From assembly GCA_036826635.1 (NCBI GenBank), contig DAISVY010000009.1, positions 112,004 to 176,003 on the forward strand: a stretch of 64,000 nt of DNA, in the 5' to 3' direction. Below, in pieces: positions 9,010 through 18,190 of this stretch. Position 1 is the first letter of the stretch. Each line of letters starts with the position of its first letter. The notes under the pieces are model-generated. The model made no database searches. It saw nothing but the letters and a program-made list of their open reading frames with translations, and was not told where the DNA came from. The DNA is from DAISVY01 sp036826635. Lineage in GTDB: Bacteria; Zixibacteria; MSB-5A5; GN15; FEB-12. Made by a program: the position numbers and the translations under genes.

Positions 9010-9477
9010 ATGATGCGTAAGCTGACCATTGTTGCTGTAGCCGTGGGGTTACTCGCGGCGGCGGTAATCCTGATGCCAACGGAAACTGTCGCTAACGGTA
9101 ATTGCGTGGCGGTGATAGACTTCGGGGGACAGTATTACCTGACCGAGCCCGGGGGAACGGATTCATCCGACAATACGCCCACGGAAGATGAGTCCGTGAT
9201 TCTGGATAGTCTGCCGGAGATCGTTTTCGCCAAGGAACCGGAATATCCAAGGCTGGCTTGTCAGGCCGGGATCGAGGGAAAGGTCTACATCAAGGCCCTG
9301 GTGGATACCAGGGGCAAAACGGCCGACGCCAAAGTGTACAAAAGTTCCGGTCATGAGATGCTGGACGAGGCCGCCCTCAAAGCAGCCCGGTATTATGAGT
9401 ATCGTCCCGGTTACCGCGATGGGAAACCGGTGGCGACCTGGGTTACGTTCAAGATTGAGTTTAACCTGGACGAGTAG
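9010..9477 (+). CDS. Secreted stand-alone TonB C-terminal-domain protein
   Basis: A 155-residue protein with a signal peptide (MMRKLTIVAVAVGLLAAAV), a short acidic linker (about 40-68), and a TonB-C domain at about 75-155 (KEPEYPRLACQAGIEGKV, then KSSGHEMLDEAALKAARYY, then GKPVATWVTF). The C-terminal domain is very close to that of the neighbouring tonB gene, so it arose by duplication. It lacks the long Pro-rich linker. If the signal peptide is cleaved it would be free in the periplasm; if not, the protein would be a very short TonB unable to span the periplasm. The start is set by GGAAGGGG just before the ATG; the frame itself is open back to 8950. Confidence 0.85.
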   Translation: MMRKLTIVAVAVGLLAAAVILMPTETVANGNCVAVIDFGGQYYLTEPGGTDSSDNTPTEDESVILDSLPEIVFAKEPEYPRLACQAGIEGKVYIKALVDTRGKTADAKVYKSSGHEMLDEAALKAARYYEYRPGYRDGKPVATWVTFKIEFNLDE

Positions 9478-9508
9478 GCGCCTCACTGTGAGAGAGCCGG
9501 TGTTGTAT

Positions 9509-9537
9509 GACGCCCGTATGTGCGGGCGTCTTTTTTT
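9509..9537 (+). terminator. Rho-independent terminator after the TonB-C protein gene
   Basis: The stem GACGCCCG (9509-9516) with CGGGCGTC (9523-9530) has a 6-nt loop and is followed by eight T. Confidence 0.92.
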
Positions 9538-9601
9538 GTGTTCGTAAAACTTTCTCCCGGATAGTCGCCGGTGGTTTGTCGGGCGGCTTTTCTTTTTTTG
9601 C

Positions 9602-9630
9602 TTGACAGGGGCACAAATGTGCAGTATTTT
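9602..9630 (+). promoter_or_regulatory. Putative promoter for the zinc-ribbon/helicase genes
   Basis: TTGACA at 9602-9607 and TATTTT at 9625-9630 have a 17-nt spacer. A consensus AGGAGG ribosome binding site lies near 9669, followed by the ATG at 9678. The leader is about 40 nt. Confidence 0.6.
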
Positions 9631-9677
9631 GGCTTTGTGTCAATATACAACGGAAAGCCAAACAAGCAGGAGGTCTT

Positions 9678-9947
9678 ATGGACAGGCAGGGAGTAATCCG
9701 GCAGTCGAGCTTCGATAGTAAGGCATTGGTGTTCAATGGAATAGGTCCGGCGCTCGTGCCGCTGGCCGGGATGGCGGATTTTGATAATACCGCAGGTGCC
9801 TCATCGGTGGAGCTTCTTACCAGCGACGATATCGGGGACTATGTCTATCATAACGTGGTGGTTTGTCCGGATTGCTCAGCCGGGATGATTCGTCAGGGGC
9901 GATGCTGTGTCTGCCCTTCCTGTGGCTTTGAGACCTGTTGTTGCTGA
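9678..9947 (+). CDS. Small Cys-rich zinc-ribbon protein resembling the C-terminal tail of class II ribonucleotide reductase
   Basis: An 89-residue protein. The first 60 residues show no recognised domain. The C-terminus carries CPDC, then CC, CPSCG and a terminal CCC. The spacing 'CP.C...M....C..CPSCGFE.C' is like the metal-binding tail of the B12-dependent ribonucleotide reductase NrdJ and like generic zinc ribbons. No reductase catalytic domain is present, so this is a stand-alone module. AGGAGG precedes the ATG. The stop is TGA, and the next gene, a helicase, starts 30 nt later in the same reading frame, so the two are separated only by the stop codon and ten sense codons. A DNA/RNA-binding partner of the helicase is a reasonable guess. 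Confidence 0.75.
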   Translation: MDRQGVIRQSSFDSKALVFNGIGPALVPLAGMADFDNTAGASSVELLTSDDIGDYVYHNVVVCPDCSAGMIRQGRCCVCPSCGFETCCC

Positions 9948-9977
9948 GGACGAAAATCGAATGGGGGAGGAGATGAT

Positions 9978-12650
9978 ATGCGTTTGGATGATCTGGCCAG
10001 GTATGGCTTGCCATCGCAGGTTCTTGAAGCCTGGCGCGGAAGACAAGGGGATAAATTGTTACCGGTTCAAGGTCGAGCGGTTCGACAGGGGCTGCTGAAT
10101 ATATCAGCGGGTTATCGGTCAGCGGGGAATATGATTATATCGGCGCCGACTTCATCGGGCAAATCGTTCTGTGGCGAGTTGGCGGCGGTGCGTGTTTTGA
10201 CGGACCGTCGCAAGGCCATTATGCTTTTTCCGTTGAAATCTCTGGCCGAAGAAAAATACCGCCTGTTCGAGCAGACTTACGGTTCTCTGGGCATCAGGTG
10301 TCTTATTGCCACGGCTGACCATCCCGAGAACGACGCGGCCTTTCTCTCCGGCAATTATCAGCTTGCCGTGGCCATATATGAGAAACTCGATCTGTTGCTT
10401 ACCCATCGCCTGGACAGTCTTCAGAATGTTGGTTTGATCGTCGTCGACGAAATTCAAATGATCGGCGAGAATGGCCGGGGTGCGGTTCTGGAGCGTCTTT
10501 TGACGAAGATTCTGGCCTCGGGTTATCACCCGCGCCTGCTGGCTCTTTCGGCCGTGTTGGCCAACCGGGCCGTCCAACCACTGGCCGATTGGCTCGATGC
10601 TTCTTTGGTGGAAGAGACCATCCGCCCCCGCGATCTCATCCGGGGAGTGGCGGCCGAGGGAGAGTTGCGCTACCGTTCGTACAACGATGACCACGATGGC
10701 CGCGAACCCTTTGCAAATTTTGACTCGGCCGACGAGGATGCCGTGGGGGCTTTTATTACCCAGATTAAAAAGGATACCGGCTCGGCCCTGGTGTTTCTCA
10801 AGTCTCGTTCCGATGCCGTCTCGCTGGCCTTAAAACTGGCCGCTTCGGTGGGCTGGCCGTCGGCGGATAAAGCCCTGACCCGACTGACCGAGGAAGAGCC
10901 ATCGTTTTTGCTGGGGGCTTTGAAGCAGGGACTCAGCCACGGGGTGGCTTTTCACAATTCGGATCTGTCCGGCTATCAGCGTGAGGTTGTCGAGCAGGCG
11001 TTTATTGACAAGGAAGTTAGAGCGCTGTGTTCAACCACTACTTTAGCTCTGGGGGTCAACCTTCCGGCTGATGTTGTGTACCTTGAAACGGCCAAGTATG
11101 CGACCGGTATCTATGGCGGCCGTCCGGAACTGGTGCCGATCACACGGGCGGAGTTTGACAACATGGCGGGTCGGGCGGGACGGTTTTCGTCGGATAGGGA
11201 CCGACCCGGCAAGGCGATAGTGCTGGCGGCTTCCAGTTTCGACCGTGATGTTCTCTGGCAGGCGTACATACAAGCGGCCGATGGTGAACCCATTGCTTCG
11301 GTTTTCGACAGCCTGCCTCTTGAAGACTGGCTTTTGCATCTGATCGTGACCGGACTGGCGGATAGTCGGGATGGATGTCAGGCGGTTTTGGGTAAGACAC
11401 TGGCGGCCCATTCCCAAAATCGCCGTTTTGATCTGGAACGGGCGTTGTCGGTTCTTGAAATGGGCGGGTTGATTCGTTCGTTAAGCGAGACCGGTAAAAT
11501 TATAGCCACTCCCGCCGGTCAGGCTGCGGCTCGTGCGGGTCTGGTATGTGATGAAGCGATTTATTTCCTGAAATGTCTGGATAAGAATATCCCCGAGACC
11601 CCGTTTGGCTGGATTTGTCTGGCTTTGAGCTCCCCCCGGTGGAATCTGCCGCCCGGAATTCTTACCTGGTATGAACAGGCTGACAATCTCCCGGTGAAAA
11701 TGCTCTACCAGCGGTTTGACCATTCGGTTGAGGAGGCCTGTTTGTTCCTGCCCGCGAGTCATCGTCGTGAACCGCTGTCTTATCGGGCTGCGGCCGCTCT
11801 CAAGGCGGGTCTGTTGCTTGATGACTGGTGCCGTCTGGTTCCGGTGCGCAAGCTGGAGGAGCGTTTCCGGATGCATCTGGGACAAATCCAGTCGTTGGGA
11901 AATACGGCAGCCCATCTGGTTCGAGCTTTAGGAAGTCTGGTTGGGGCTATCGACAGAGAATCACCCCTGTCCGAAATGCTGACCCGGCAGGCCCGAAGTC
12001 TTAGTCGGGGGATACCACCGTCACTGGAGTCGATGCACCGCACCTTGGGGGGGATACTCAACCGCTCCGATTTTGGGGCTATCCATGCGGCGGGAATCGA
12101 GACTGCGGAAGAGCTGATGGGTCTGCCCCCGAAGGACCGGGAGGGATTGATAGAAAGCGAGCGAAAGCGCTTAAAATTAAAGGAGTTACTCGAAAAACAT
12201 GAAGAGGAGGATGATATGCCATTATCCGCAATGAACACCTCGATGACCGGTTGCGTACAGCCGCAGTCAATAGAAATTGATGGCAGCTACGAGGCTGACC
12301 GTTATCTGGTTAAGATCAACGGATTCCCTGTTCGTCTGACCGGCAAATCGTTCAAGTATCTGACCAAACTGGCCTGGTCGCGACTGCATCGTGATTCGGG
12401 CTGGATTTTCAAGGAAGATATTGAGGTCGGATTCAATCAGGCCAGGTATCTGTACCGTATGAAGGGCGAGATCAGTGCCGGGTTCCATTCTTCCTGGCCG
12501 ATAGTGGAAAATAACCGATTGGGGTATTACCGGTTGAATGTTGCGCCGGACGGTATCCGGGTAAATGTCGGTAACCTTAAAAACCACCCGGATTACGAAG
12601 TCCGCAGCCTGTTCAGCCTGTCCGGGGGCGGGGTGGGAACGGTGAGTTGA
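9978..12650 (+). CDS. Ski2/Hel308-like superfamily 2 helicase with C-terminal winged-helix-like domain
   Basis: An 890-residue protein. Helicase motifs in order: Q31 (LLPVQGRAV), Walker A APTSSGKS (56-63), motif II VVDEIQ (155-160), motif III LSAVLAN (190-196), motif V STTTLALGVNLPA (about 352-364) and motif VI DNMAGRAGR (394-402). Motif VI and the DE-x-Q Walker B are like Ski2/Hel308/Brr2 family enzymes, which unwind branched DNA or RNA 3'-5'. A segment near 700-730 (IHAAGIETAEELMGLP) resembles a helix-hairpin-helix. The last 115 residues contain 'VRLTGKSFKYLTKLA' and '.NNRLGYYRLNV', a pattern like OmpR-type winged helices. GGGGGAGGAG precedes the ATG. It is probably co-transcribed with the zinc-ribbon gene. 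Bacterial Ski2-like helicases are diverse, and a repair or defence role cannot be told apart here. Confidence 0.85.
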   Translation: MRLDDLARYGLPSQVLEAWRGRQGDKLLPVQGRAVRQGLLNISAGYRSAGNMIISAPTSSGKSFCGELAAVRVLTDRRKAIMLFPLKSLAEEKYRLFEQTYGSLGIRCLIATADHPENDAAFLSGNYQLAVAIYEKLDLLLTHRLDSLQNVGLIVVDEIQMIGENGRGAVLERLLTKILASGYHPRLLALSAVLANRAVQPLADWLDASLVEETIRPRDLIRGVAAEGELRYRSYNDDHDGREPFANFDSADEDAVGAFITQIKKDTGSALVFLKSRSDAVSLALKLAASVGWPSADKALTRLTEEEPSFLLGALKQGLSHGVAFHNSDLSGYQREVVEQAFIDKEVRALCSTTTLALGVNLPADVVYLETAKYATGIYGGRPELVPITRAEFDNMAGRAGRFSSDRDRPGKAIVLAASSFDRDVLWQAYIQAADGEPIASVFDSLPLEDWLLHLIVTGLADSRDGCQAVLGKTLAAHSQNRRFDLERALSVLEMGGLIRSLSETGKIIATPAGQAAARAGLVCDEAIYFLKCLDKNIPETPFGWICLALSSPRWNLPPGILTWYEQADNLPVKMLYQRFDHSVEEACLFLPASHRREPLSYRAAAALKAGLLLDDWCRLVPVRKLEERFRMHLGQIQSLGNTAAHLVRALGSLVGAIDRESPLSEMLTRQARSLSRGIPPSLESMHRTLGGILNRSDFGAIHAAGIETAEELMGLPPKDREGLIESERKRLKLKELLEKHEEEDDMPLSAMNTSMTGCVQPQSIEIDGSYEADRYLVKINGFPVRLTGKSFKYLTKLAWSRLHRDSGWIFKEDIEVGFNQARYLYRMKGEISAGFHSSWPIVENNRLGYYRLNVAPDGIRVNVGNLKNHPDYEVRSLFSLSGGGVGTVS

Positions 12651-12782
12651 CCGCGGGTCTGATATCTGCTCGCCAAACCGACCGTTTCCCTGACTATTGA
12701 GTTGACCTGTGAAGGTAATCCGGTATTCTTGCTCTTGAAAGATCGCTTGTTGTCCGATATTAACAGAAATGTTGGGACTTAA

Positions 12783-15302
12783 ATGATTATAAAGAGCAAA
12801 AGCAGACTGCCGATAGTCACTTCCGATCACGAGGAAATGTACCCGGTTCTGGCCCTTATGACCGGAGTCTTGTTTCCCGGGACTATTATTACCATCCAGG
12901 TCGGTCGTCAGGAAAATATCAACCTGTTGGAAGAAAGCCTGCGAGACCAATCGGAGTTCGTGGCTTCTTACGCTCATTCCGAATTCGATACTCCCGGTGA
13001 TGCGCCGGTGCATCAGGTCGGGGTGTTCGCCGTCGTGCGCGACATTCGTGAAGGAGCAGCCGGTTCGAGAGTTGTAACTATCGAAGGTCTCAAGCGAGCG
13101 GCCATCGGTCGTGAGGTGACGGAGGAACCGTACCTTCAGGTAACCGCCAATGCGGTCGAGGCGCTCCCGTACGTGGTCTCCAGCATACAAGAGAGAATGA
13201 AAGAGGTTATCTCCATCGTAAGTGAGATTACCCAGCTTGATCCGATATACTCGCCGGAGTTGTCCAACGTCCTCAAAATGAACATTGAGGATCCGTCGTG
13301 CCTGGCCGACCAGGTAGCGGCTACTTTCCATTTCTCTCTGGCCGCCAAGCAGGAATTGCTGGAAGCTATTCCGCTTGAGGATCGTTTCCGGCGTTTGCTG
13401 GACTATCTCAACGGAGAACTCAATCGCACGGCTACCGTGCTCAGTATTCAGGAAAAAGTTAAAAGGCGGATCGAAGAGGATCAGCAGAAGTATTTCCTTC
13501 GTCAGCAACTGCACGAGATACGCAAACAGCTTGGTGAGGATTTCAGCGAGGAGAAAGAAGCCGCTCGGTGGAAGAACATGCTTAAGAGCATGACGAATCT
13601 TCCGCACGAAGTGGTCGACCGCGCCCGCATTGAGATCGACCGGCTGGCTCAGCTCTCGGCCGCTACCGCCGAATACGGCACGACCAAGGGATATCTGGAC
13701 TGGCTGTTGAGTCTGCCGTGGGGAAAGTCGACCGAAGAGAATTACAGTATCCCGGAGGTGGAACGGATTCTCGATTCCGATTATTATGGCCCGACCAAAC
13801 TGAAAGAGCAGATTCTTCAGCGTCTTTCGGTTCGGAAGCTCATGCGCGGTTTGGATACCGGTTCGACACTGTGTCTGGTCGGCGCTCCCGGTACCGGTAA
13901 GGCTTCACTGGCCAAGGCGATAGCTCGCGCTATCGGCAAAAAGCTGGTTCGCATTTCGGTCGGCGGTATCAGCGAAGTTTCGGAAATCAAAGGTAACTCT
14001 CGGACATACCTGGGAGCCTATCCCGGCAAGATAGTCCGTGCATTGTGTGAGGCCGGGACCAGTGACGCCGTGTTTTTCCTCGAAGACATTGATTACTTCA
14101 ACGTGGAGAACGACTCGTCGGTAAATATGGCTTTGCTCGAGGTGATCGATTCCCGGTACAATTCCAGATTTCTCGATAATTACATCGGTGTCCCGTTTGA
14201 TCTGAGCAAGATTTTCTTTGTCTGTTCGGTGCGCAATTATGAAGAAATACCCGAACAGTTTATCCCGCGGCTGGAGATTATCGAACTGCCCGGCTATATC
14301 GAACGTGAAAAAGTAACTATCGGCAAAAGGTATATTATCCCCGGTATGGCCGCCCGACACGGTCTGCAAAAATCGAAACTGAAAATCAGTGACAAAGCAC
14401 TCGGCAAGATCATCAGCGGTTACACACAGGAAGCCGGTCTGCTGGGATTCTCTCAACAGATAGAGAAGATCTGTCGCAAAATAGCCCTGGCCAAGGCAGA
14501 GAAAAAAGAGGTGCAGGGGGCCATCACCGAGAGTAATCTGGAATCTTATCTCGGTACGCCGCTGTACATCCCCGAGCAGGCCGAATCCGGCCCGGAGATA
14601 GGCATTGCGGCCGGGCTGGCCTGGACCGGTTCCGGTGGCGAGTTGATGTTTATCGAAGGCCTTAAGATGAAGGGAGATGGCCAGATAATCACTACCGGGT
14701 CACTTGGAGAAGTGATGCGGGAGTCGATTCAGGCGGCCCATTCATACGTCCGGGCCAAGGCCGACGTGCTCGGCATTGCCTTTAGTGACTTCAACGATTT
14801 CGATATTCATATTCATTTCCCCTCCGGGGCGATTCCCAAAGACGGCCCTTCCGCCGGTATTACCGTATCGCTGGTGATAGCTTCGGTTATGTCCGAGCGT
14901 CCCATTCGCAACGACATAGCTATGACCGGTGAGGTGACCCTGCGCGGCAAGGTGCTGGCGGTGGGAGGTGTCAAGGAAAAAGTGGCTGCGGCCTATCGCG
15001 CCGGTATCTGCAATATATGCCTGCCCAAAGAGAACGAGAAAGATCTCAAGGACCTTCCCCGAGAGATAATCCGCAAGACCAAGTTTTTATTCATTGAACG
15101 GGTAGATGAACTCTTTGAGCTTTGTCTATGCGATTTCAAGCCGTCTACTTACACTCTCGAAAAGATCTTCGCCGAGGAGATCCAAAAAGCCAAGAATAAG
15201 CAGCCCGCCAAGAAAAAGCCCAGGGCGGCCAGCGGTAAATCACAGAAGAAAACCACCGGCAAAACCACAAAGAAAACCGCCGATAGAAAATCGGAAAAAT
15301 AG
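12783..15302 (+). CDS. Lon-like protease with degenerate AAA+ motifs and intact Ser-Lys protease dyad
   Basis: An 839-residue protein with full Lon architecture: N-terminal substrate domain (about 15-210), coiled linker (210-260), AAA+ module (about 300-590), protease domain (about 600-790) and a Lys-rich basic tail (about 800-839). The protease dyad is present: Ser690 in PKDGPSAG and Lys733 in VKEK, 43 residues apart as in E. coli Lon. The ATPase is unusual. Walker A reads GAPGTGKAS (Thr replaced by Ala374), Walker B reads FFLEDID instead of LLDEID, and the sensor-2 motif reads EAGLLGF instead of EAGVR. Asn485 (sensor 1) and Arg496 (finger) are kept. It may hydrolyse ATP poorly or work as an ATP-independent or regulatory Lon. 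It starts 132 nt after the helicase. Confidence 0.9.
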   Translation: MIIKSKSRLPIVTSDHEEMYPVLALMTGVLFPGTIITIQVGRQENINLLEESLRDQSEFVASYAHSEFDTPGDAPVHQVGVFAVVRDIREGAAGSRVVTIEGLKRAAIGREVTEEPYLQVTANAVEALPYVVSSIQERMKEVISIVSEITQLDPIYSPELSNVLKMNIEDPSCLADQVAATFHFSLAAKQELLEAIPLEDRFRRLLDYLNGELNRTATVLSIQEKVKRRIEEDQQKYFLRQQLHEIRKQLGEDFSEEKEAARWKNMLKSMTNLPHEVVDRARIEIDRLAQLSAATAEYGTTKGYLDWLLSLPWGKSTEENYSIPEVERILDSDYYGPTKLKEQILQRLSVRKLMRGLDTGSTLCLVGAPGTGKASLAKAIARAIGKKLVRISVGGISEVSEIKGNSRTYLGAYPGKIVRALCEAGTSDAVFFLEDIDYFNVENDSSVNMALLEVIDSRYNSRFLDNYIGVPFDLSKIFFVCSVRNYEEIPEQFIPRLEIIELPGYIEREKVTIGKRYIIPGMAARHGLQKSKLKISDKALGKIISGYTQEAGLLGFSQQIEKICRKIALAKAEKKEVQGAITESNLESYLGTPLYIPEQAESGPEIGIAAGLAWTGSGGELMFIEGLKMKGDGQIITTGSLGEVMRESIQAAHSYVRAKADVLGIAFSDFNDFDIHIHFPSGAIPKDGPSAGITVSLVIASVMSERPIRNDIAMTGEVTLRGKVLAVGGVKEKVAAAYRAGICNICLPKENEKDLKDLPREIIRKTKFLFIERVDELFELCLCDFKPSTYTLEKIFAEEIQKAKNKQPAKKKPRAASGKSQKKTTGKTTKKTADRKSEK

Positions 15303-15621
15303 CAATCGATTGTTTCCCGCAGGCTGTGCGATGTGCGGTTGACGGGTCGGGTGAGTCGAGCTTCGATTTACTTCTTGACACACGCATCTGTCGCAAGTTA
15401 TATTGGTATGCGTAGCAGTGGTTTGTGTGGGAAAAGCGAGCCATTCCTCCGTAAATACTGTGCTTAGTACCTAACAGACGTTCTTGTGGGTTCAGAACAT
15501 CATCTTATCATGCGGAAGGGCCTTGGTGTTGAATGTGCCCGGACCTGATACGACCAACCCTTCCAGACAGACCGTGCATACAAACAGGACGATTTTCAAT
15601 AAAGCTGTAGGGAGGCAAACA
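15303..15621 (+). other. Intergenic region holding a promoter; no gene seen
   Basis: 319 nt between the Lon-like gene and the first dockerin-tailed gene. The only clear element is the promoter at 15375-15404. The reading frame of the downstream gene is open back to 15484, but that extension has no ribosome binding site and no signal-like sequence. I see no RNA gene or terminator here. Confidence 0.6.
15375..15404 (+). promoter_or_regulatory. Putative sigma70-type promoter for the secreted BACON/dockerin-like protein
   Basis: TTGACA at 15375-15380 and TATATT at 15399-15404 have an 18-nt spacer. The leader to the ATG at 15622 is about 210 nt, which is long. Confidence 0.6.
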
Positions 15622-17970
15622 ATGCGTAGAAAAATGCTGTTGGTATCCTTGTGCTTGGTACTGATTCTGATCGGTTCGGCGCAGGCGCAGTGGGAACAGG
15701 ACCTTAATGATTTCGGAGCCGCGGATTCGATTGATCTGGTGGTGTCGGTTATCCCGGATGCAGCGACCAACCAACTGCAGGTACAGATGGATTTGTACTT
15801 TTTCAATGACGCAAACAATCTTGGCAGTGCCGGGGTTGGATTTACCTGGGACAATCCGAATTTGCAGATGGATTCCGCTGCATTTACACCGTTGGCGGTA
15901 AGTGCTTTCAATTTTCTTCGGTATATGTTCTACAAGAACAACGTCGATAGTACCAATGCTTATCATCGTTTCCAGTTCAGTGGGGCATATATGGACGGAA
16001 ACGGTTTGGTGGCCAATCCGGCTCCGCAGCACGTAGCCAGTTATTATTTCACCATGTTGTCGTGGACGGCGGCCGATTCCATCCTAATTGACACGCTGGC
16101 TTTCAGTGGTGGGACACAGATGAAGTTTGTCGATGTCGACCTACACCAGTACGTTCCGTTTTGGACCGGTCGGGAACTGGTCCGCGACACCGCCTATTCG
16201 GGCCCTTCCAATCTTCTCGTGTCCGAAGACACCCTGTTCTTCAGCGCTACTGTCGGCGAATCCAGCCCTGCGGCTCAGACCTTCAATGTCACCTCGGATA
16301 ATGAGGCCCTGAATTTCGATTTGGTCGAAAATGCTACCTGGATTCTCGTTTATCCTTCCAGCAGCACCACTCCTCAGACGGTGTCGGTGACCACGCCCAT
16401 TGCGGGCCTGTCGGCCGGGGTCTATTTCGACTCGGTTATGATCGACGCTCCCGGGGCGGAAAACTCGCCTCAGTTCGTATATGTGCAGTTGGATTTGCAG
16501 AATCCGCCGCCGACTATCGGGGTCAGCGAGAACGCTTTCTATTTCACGGCGGTAGCCGATGGGGCCAACCCGCCGGAACAGATATTGACGATTACCAACA
16601 TCGGCGAATCGGTGCTTAACTGGACCGTATCCAACAGCGAAATGTGGCTGAATCTTTTCCCGAGTTCGGGGACCGATTCCGGTGATGTTACCCTCACGGT
16701 CGATATCACGGGCTTGCCCTACGACGATTATTTCGACACCGTGGTAGTAAGTGATCCCAATGCGACGAATGATCCGGTGCGGATTCCGGTCAAGCTGTCG
16801 GTGGTTTCGTCTTTGCCCGTTATTGACGTCGACTCGGTTTATCACTGGGTGATTACGATCAGTGAATGTCCGGAGTTCACGCGTACGTTCGAGGTGCGAA
16901 ACGGCGGTGGTGGTGACCTTGATTTCTGGGTGGAATGGGGAGGTTTTAATATCCTCGACGTTACCCCTGACAGTTCTGTGGCACCGGATTTGGTGGATGT
17001 CCTGTTCCGTATAGCGCCTCCTCCCAGCGGCACCGAGATGCACGATACGGTATGGGTCTATTCGAATTCGGCCGTCAACTCTCCTGTGCCGGTGCATCTT
17101 TATTTGCGTTTCGTGACCGAACCGGCCGTGATAGTCGTGGAGCCCGACACGGTCGTGTTGAACGTATACGAATGCGATCAGGGCTATCAAATAGAATTGC
17201 CGACGGAGGAGTTTGAAGTCAGCAACGGTGGTGGCGATAATACCATGAAAATCCGTCTGGACTGGGAAAGCGATCTGTTCCTTCTGGAAACTTCTCAGGG
17301 GCTGACGGCGCCACAGTCTTATGTCCTGACCGGGCTTGAGACCGGACTGCCCATCGGTACTTACTACGACACGATCATGATCTCGTCGCAATGGGCTGTC
17401 AACAGTCCTCAGACTCTTATTGTTCAATATAATTCGATCCCCGGTGATGTATCGCCGAAGATCATATTCCGGGCCACCGATATTCCGATTCCGTACCAGG
17501 CCAATACCGGGCCGCAGCCGCATTGGAAGAACGTGTTTATTTACAATGTCTATGGCGGTTGCATGGAATGGTTTGTAAATGAGGATCTGGATTGGTGGTA
17601 TCCGGAAGACACGACCGGTAACGTGCCTTATGAAATCGAGTTCCTGGTTTTTGCGGAAAATTATGAACTGGGTGAGTACCTGGATTCGTTCCTGGTCGTT
17701 GCGCCGGAAGCGGCCAACAGCCCGCAGTGGGTTAAGCTGCGCCTTCAGGTGTGGTATTATCACGGCGATGTGGACTGGAGCGGGGTGATCGATATTTCCG
17801 ATGTTACCCTGTTGGTCGATTTCCTCTTCGGCAGCGGTCAGTATATCCCGCGGCCTTACCTGCTGGTGGGCGACTGTGACTGCGATGACTTCGTGGATAT
17901 AGGCGATCTCACTCGACTCATTGACCATCTCTGGATATCGATGGGTCCGATTTGCGGTAATCCGGAATAG
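15622..17970 (+). CDS. Secreted protein with BACON-like Ig repeats and dockerin-like C-terminus
   Basis: A 782-residue protein. The signal peptide ends at AQAQ (about residue 24). An N-terminal beta-rich domain (about 30-185) is followed by four or five Ig-like repeats of about 95 residues with the BACON-type pattern 'F.A..G.....Q...VTS....L.W.......WL...PSSG....V.VT....GL..G.Y.D...' (clear at about 190-290 and 290-390; more diverged ones follow). The last 65 residues form a dockerin-like pair: GDVDWSGVIDISDVTLLVDFL and then DCDDFVDIGDLTRLIDHLW. The Asp/Ser positions would bind Ca2+. GGGAGG at 15610-15615 sets the start at ATG 15622. It is expected to be exported to the cell surface or the medium. 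No enzyme domain is seen; carbohydrate or surface binding is likely. Confidence 0.85.
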   Translation: MRRKMLLVSLCLVLILIGSAQAQWEQDLNDFGAADSIDLVVSVIPDAATNQLQVQMDLYFFNDANNLGSAGVGFTWDNPNLQMDSAAFTPLAVSAFNFLRYMFYKNNVDSTNAYHRFQFSGAYMDGNGLVANPAPQHVASYYFTMLSWTAADSILIDTLAFSGGTQMKFVDVDLHQYVPFWTGRELVRDTAYSGPSNLLVSEDTLFFSATVGESSPAAQTFNVTSDNEALNFDLVENATWILVYPSSSTTPQTVSVTTPIAGLSAGVYFDSVMIDAPGAENSPQFVYVQLDLQNPPPTIGVSENAFYFTAVADGANPPEQILTITNIGESVLNWTVSNSEMWLNLFPSSGTDSGDVTLTVDITGLPYDDYFDTVVVSDPNATNDPVRIPVKLSVVSSLPVIDVDSVYHWVITISECPEFTRTFEVRNGGGGDLDFWVEWGGFNILDVTPDSSVAPDLVDVLFRIAPPPSGTEMHDTVWVYSNSAVNSPVPVHLYLRFVTEPAVIVVEPDTVVLNVYECDQGYQIELPTEEFEVSNGGGDNTMKIRLDWESDLFLLETSQGLTAPQSYVLTGLETGLPIGTYYDTIMISSQWAVNSPQTLIVQYNSIPGDVSPKIIFRATDIPIPYQANTGPQPHWKNVFIYNVYGGCMEWFVNEDLDWWYPEDTTGNVPYEIEFLVFAENYELGEYLDSFLVVAPEAANSPQWVKLRLQVWYYHGDVDWSGVIDISDVTLLVDFLFGSGQYIPRPYLLVGDCDCDDFVDIGDLTRLIDHLWISMGPICGNPE

Positions 17971-17998
17971 GCTTTCGGTCTGATTCTAAGTTGCTATG

Positions 17999-18036
17999 GA
18001 GCGCCGTCGTCTGCCGACTACGGCGCTCTTGCTTTT
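17999..18036 (+). terminator. Probable rho-independent terminator
   Basis: The 9-bp stem GAGCGCCGT (17999-18007) with ACGGCGCTC (18020-18028) is followed by TTGCTTTTT. Confidence 0.75.
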
Positions 18037-18045
18037 TATGCGGTT

Positions 18046-18073
18046 TTGACAAATCTGAATTCTCTGCTATATT
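18046..18073 (+). promoter_or_regulatory. Putative promoter for the M1 peptidase gene
   Basis: TTGACA at 18046-18051 and TATATT at 18068-18073 have a 16-nt spacer, directly after the preceding terminator. Confidence 0.65.
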
Positions 18074-18190
18074 ATTAATAAATAGACATATATACATATC
18101 ATCGTTCCCGGCCGGGTCGTACGGGATTCCGACGTGCTTCTTCGACAGACCCATGTCATGGCAACGGCTTTGTACAGGAGGAATAATACG

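Noticed and set aside
9945..9980. Selenocysteine at the TGA ending the zinc-ribbon gene
   Set aside because: No bSECIS-like hairpin is visible after it and the next gene has its own strong ribosome binding site. Kept only as an in-frame curiosity.
15484..15621. Earlier start (15484) for the BACON/dockerin-like protein
   Set aside because: The extension has no ribosome binding site and would put a non-signal sequence before a clear signal peptide; GGGAGG points to 15622.
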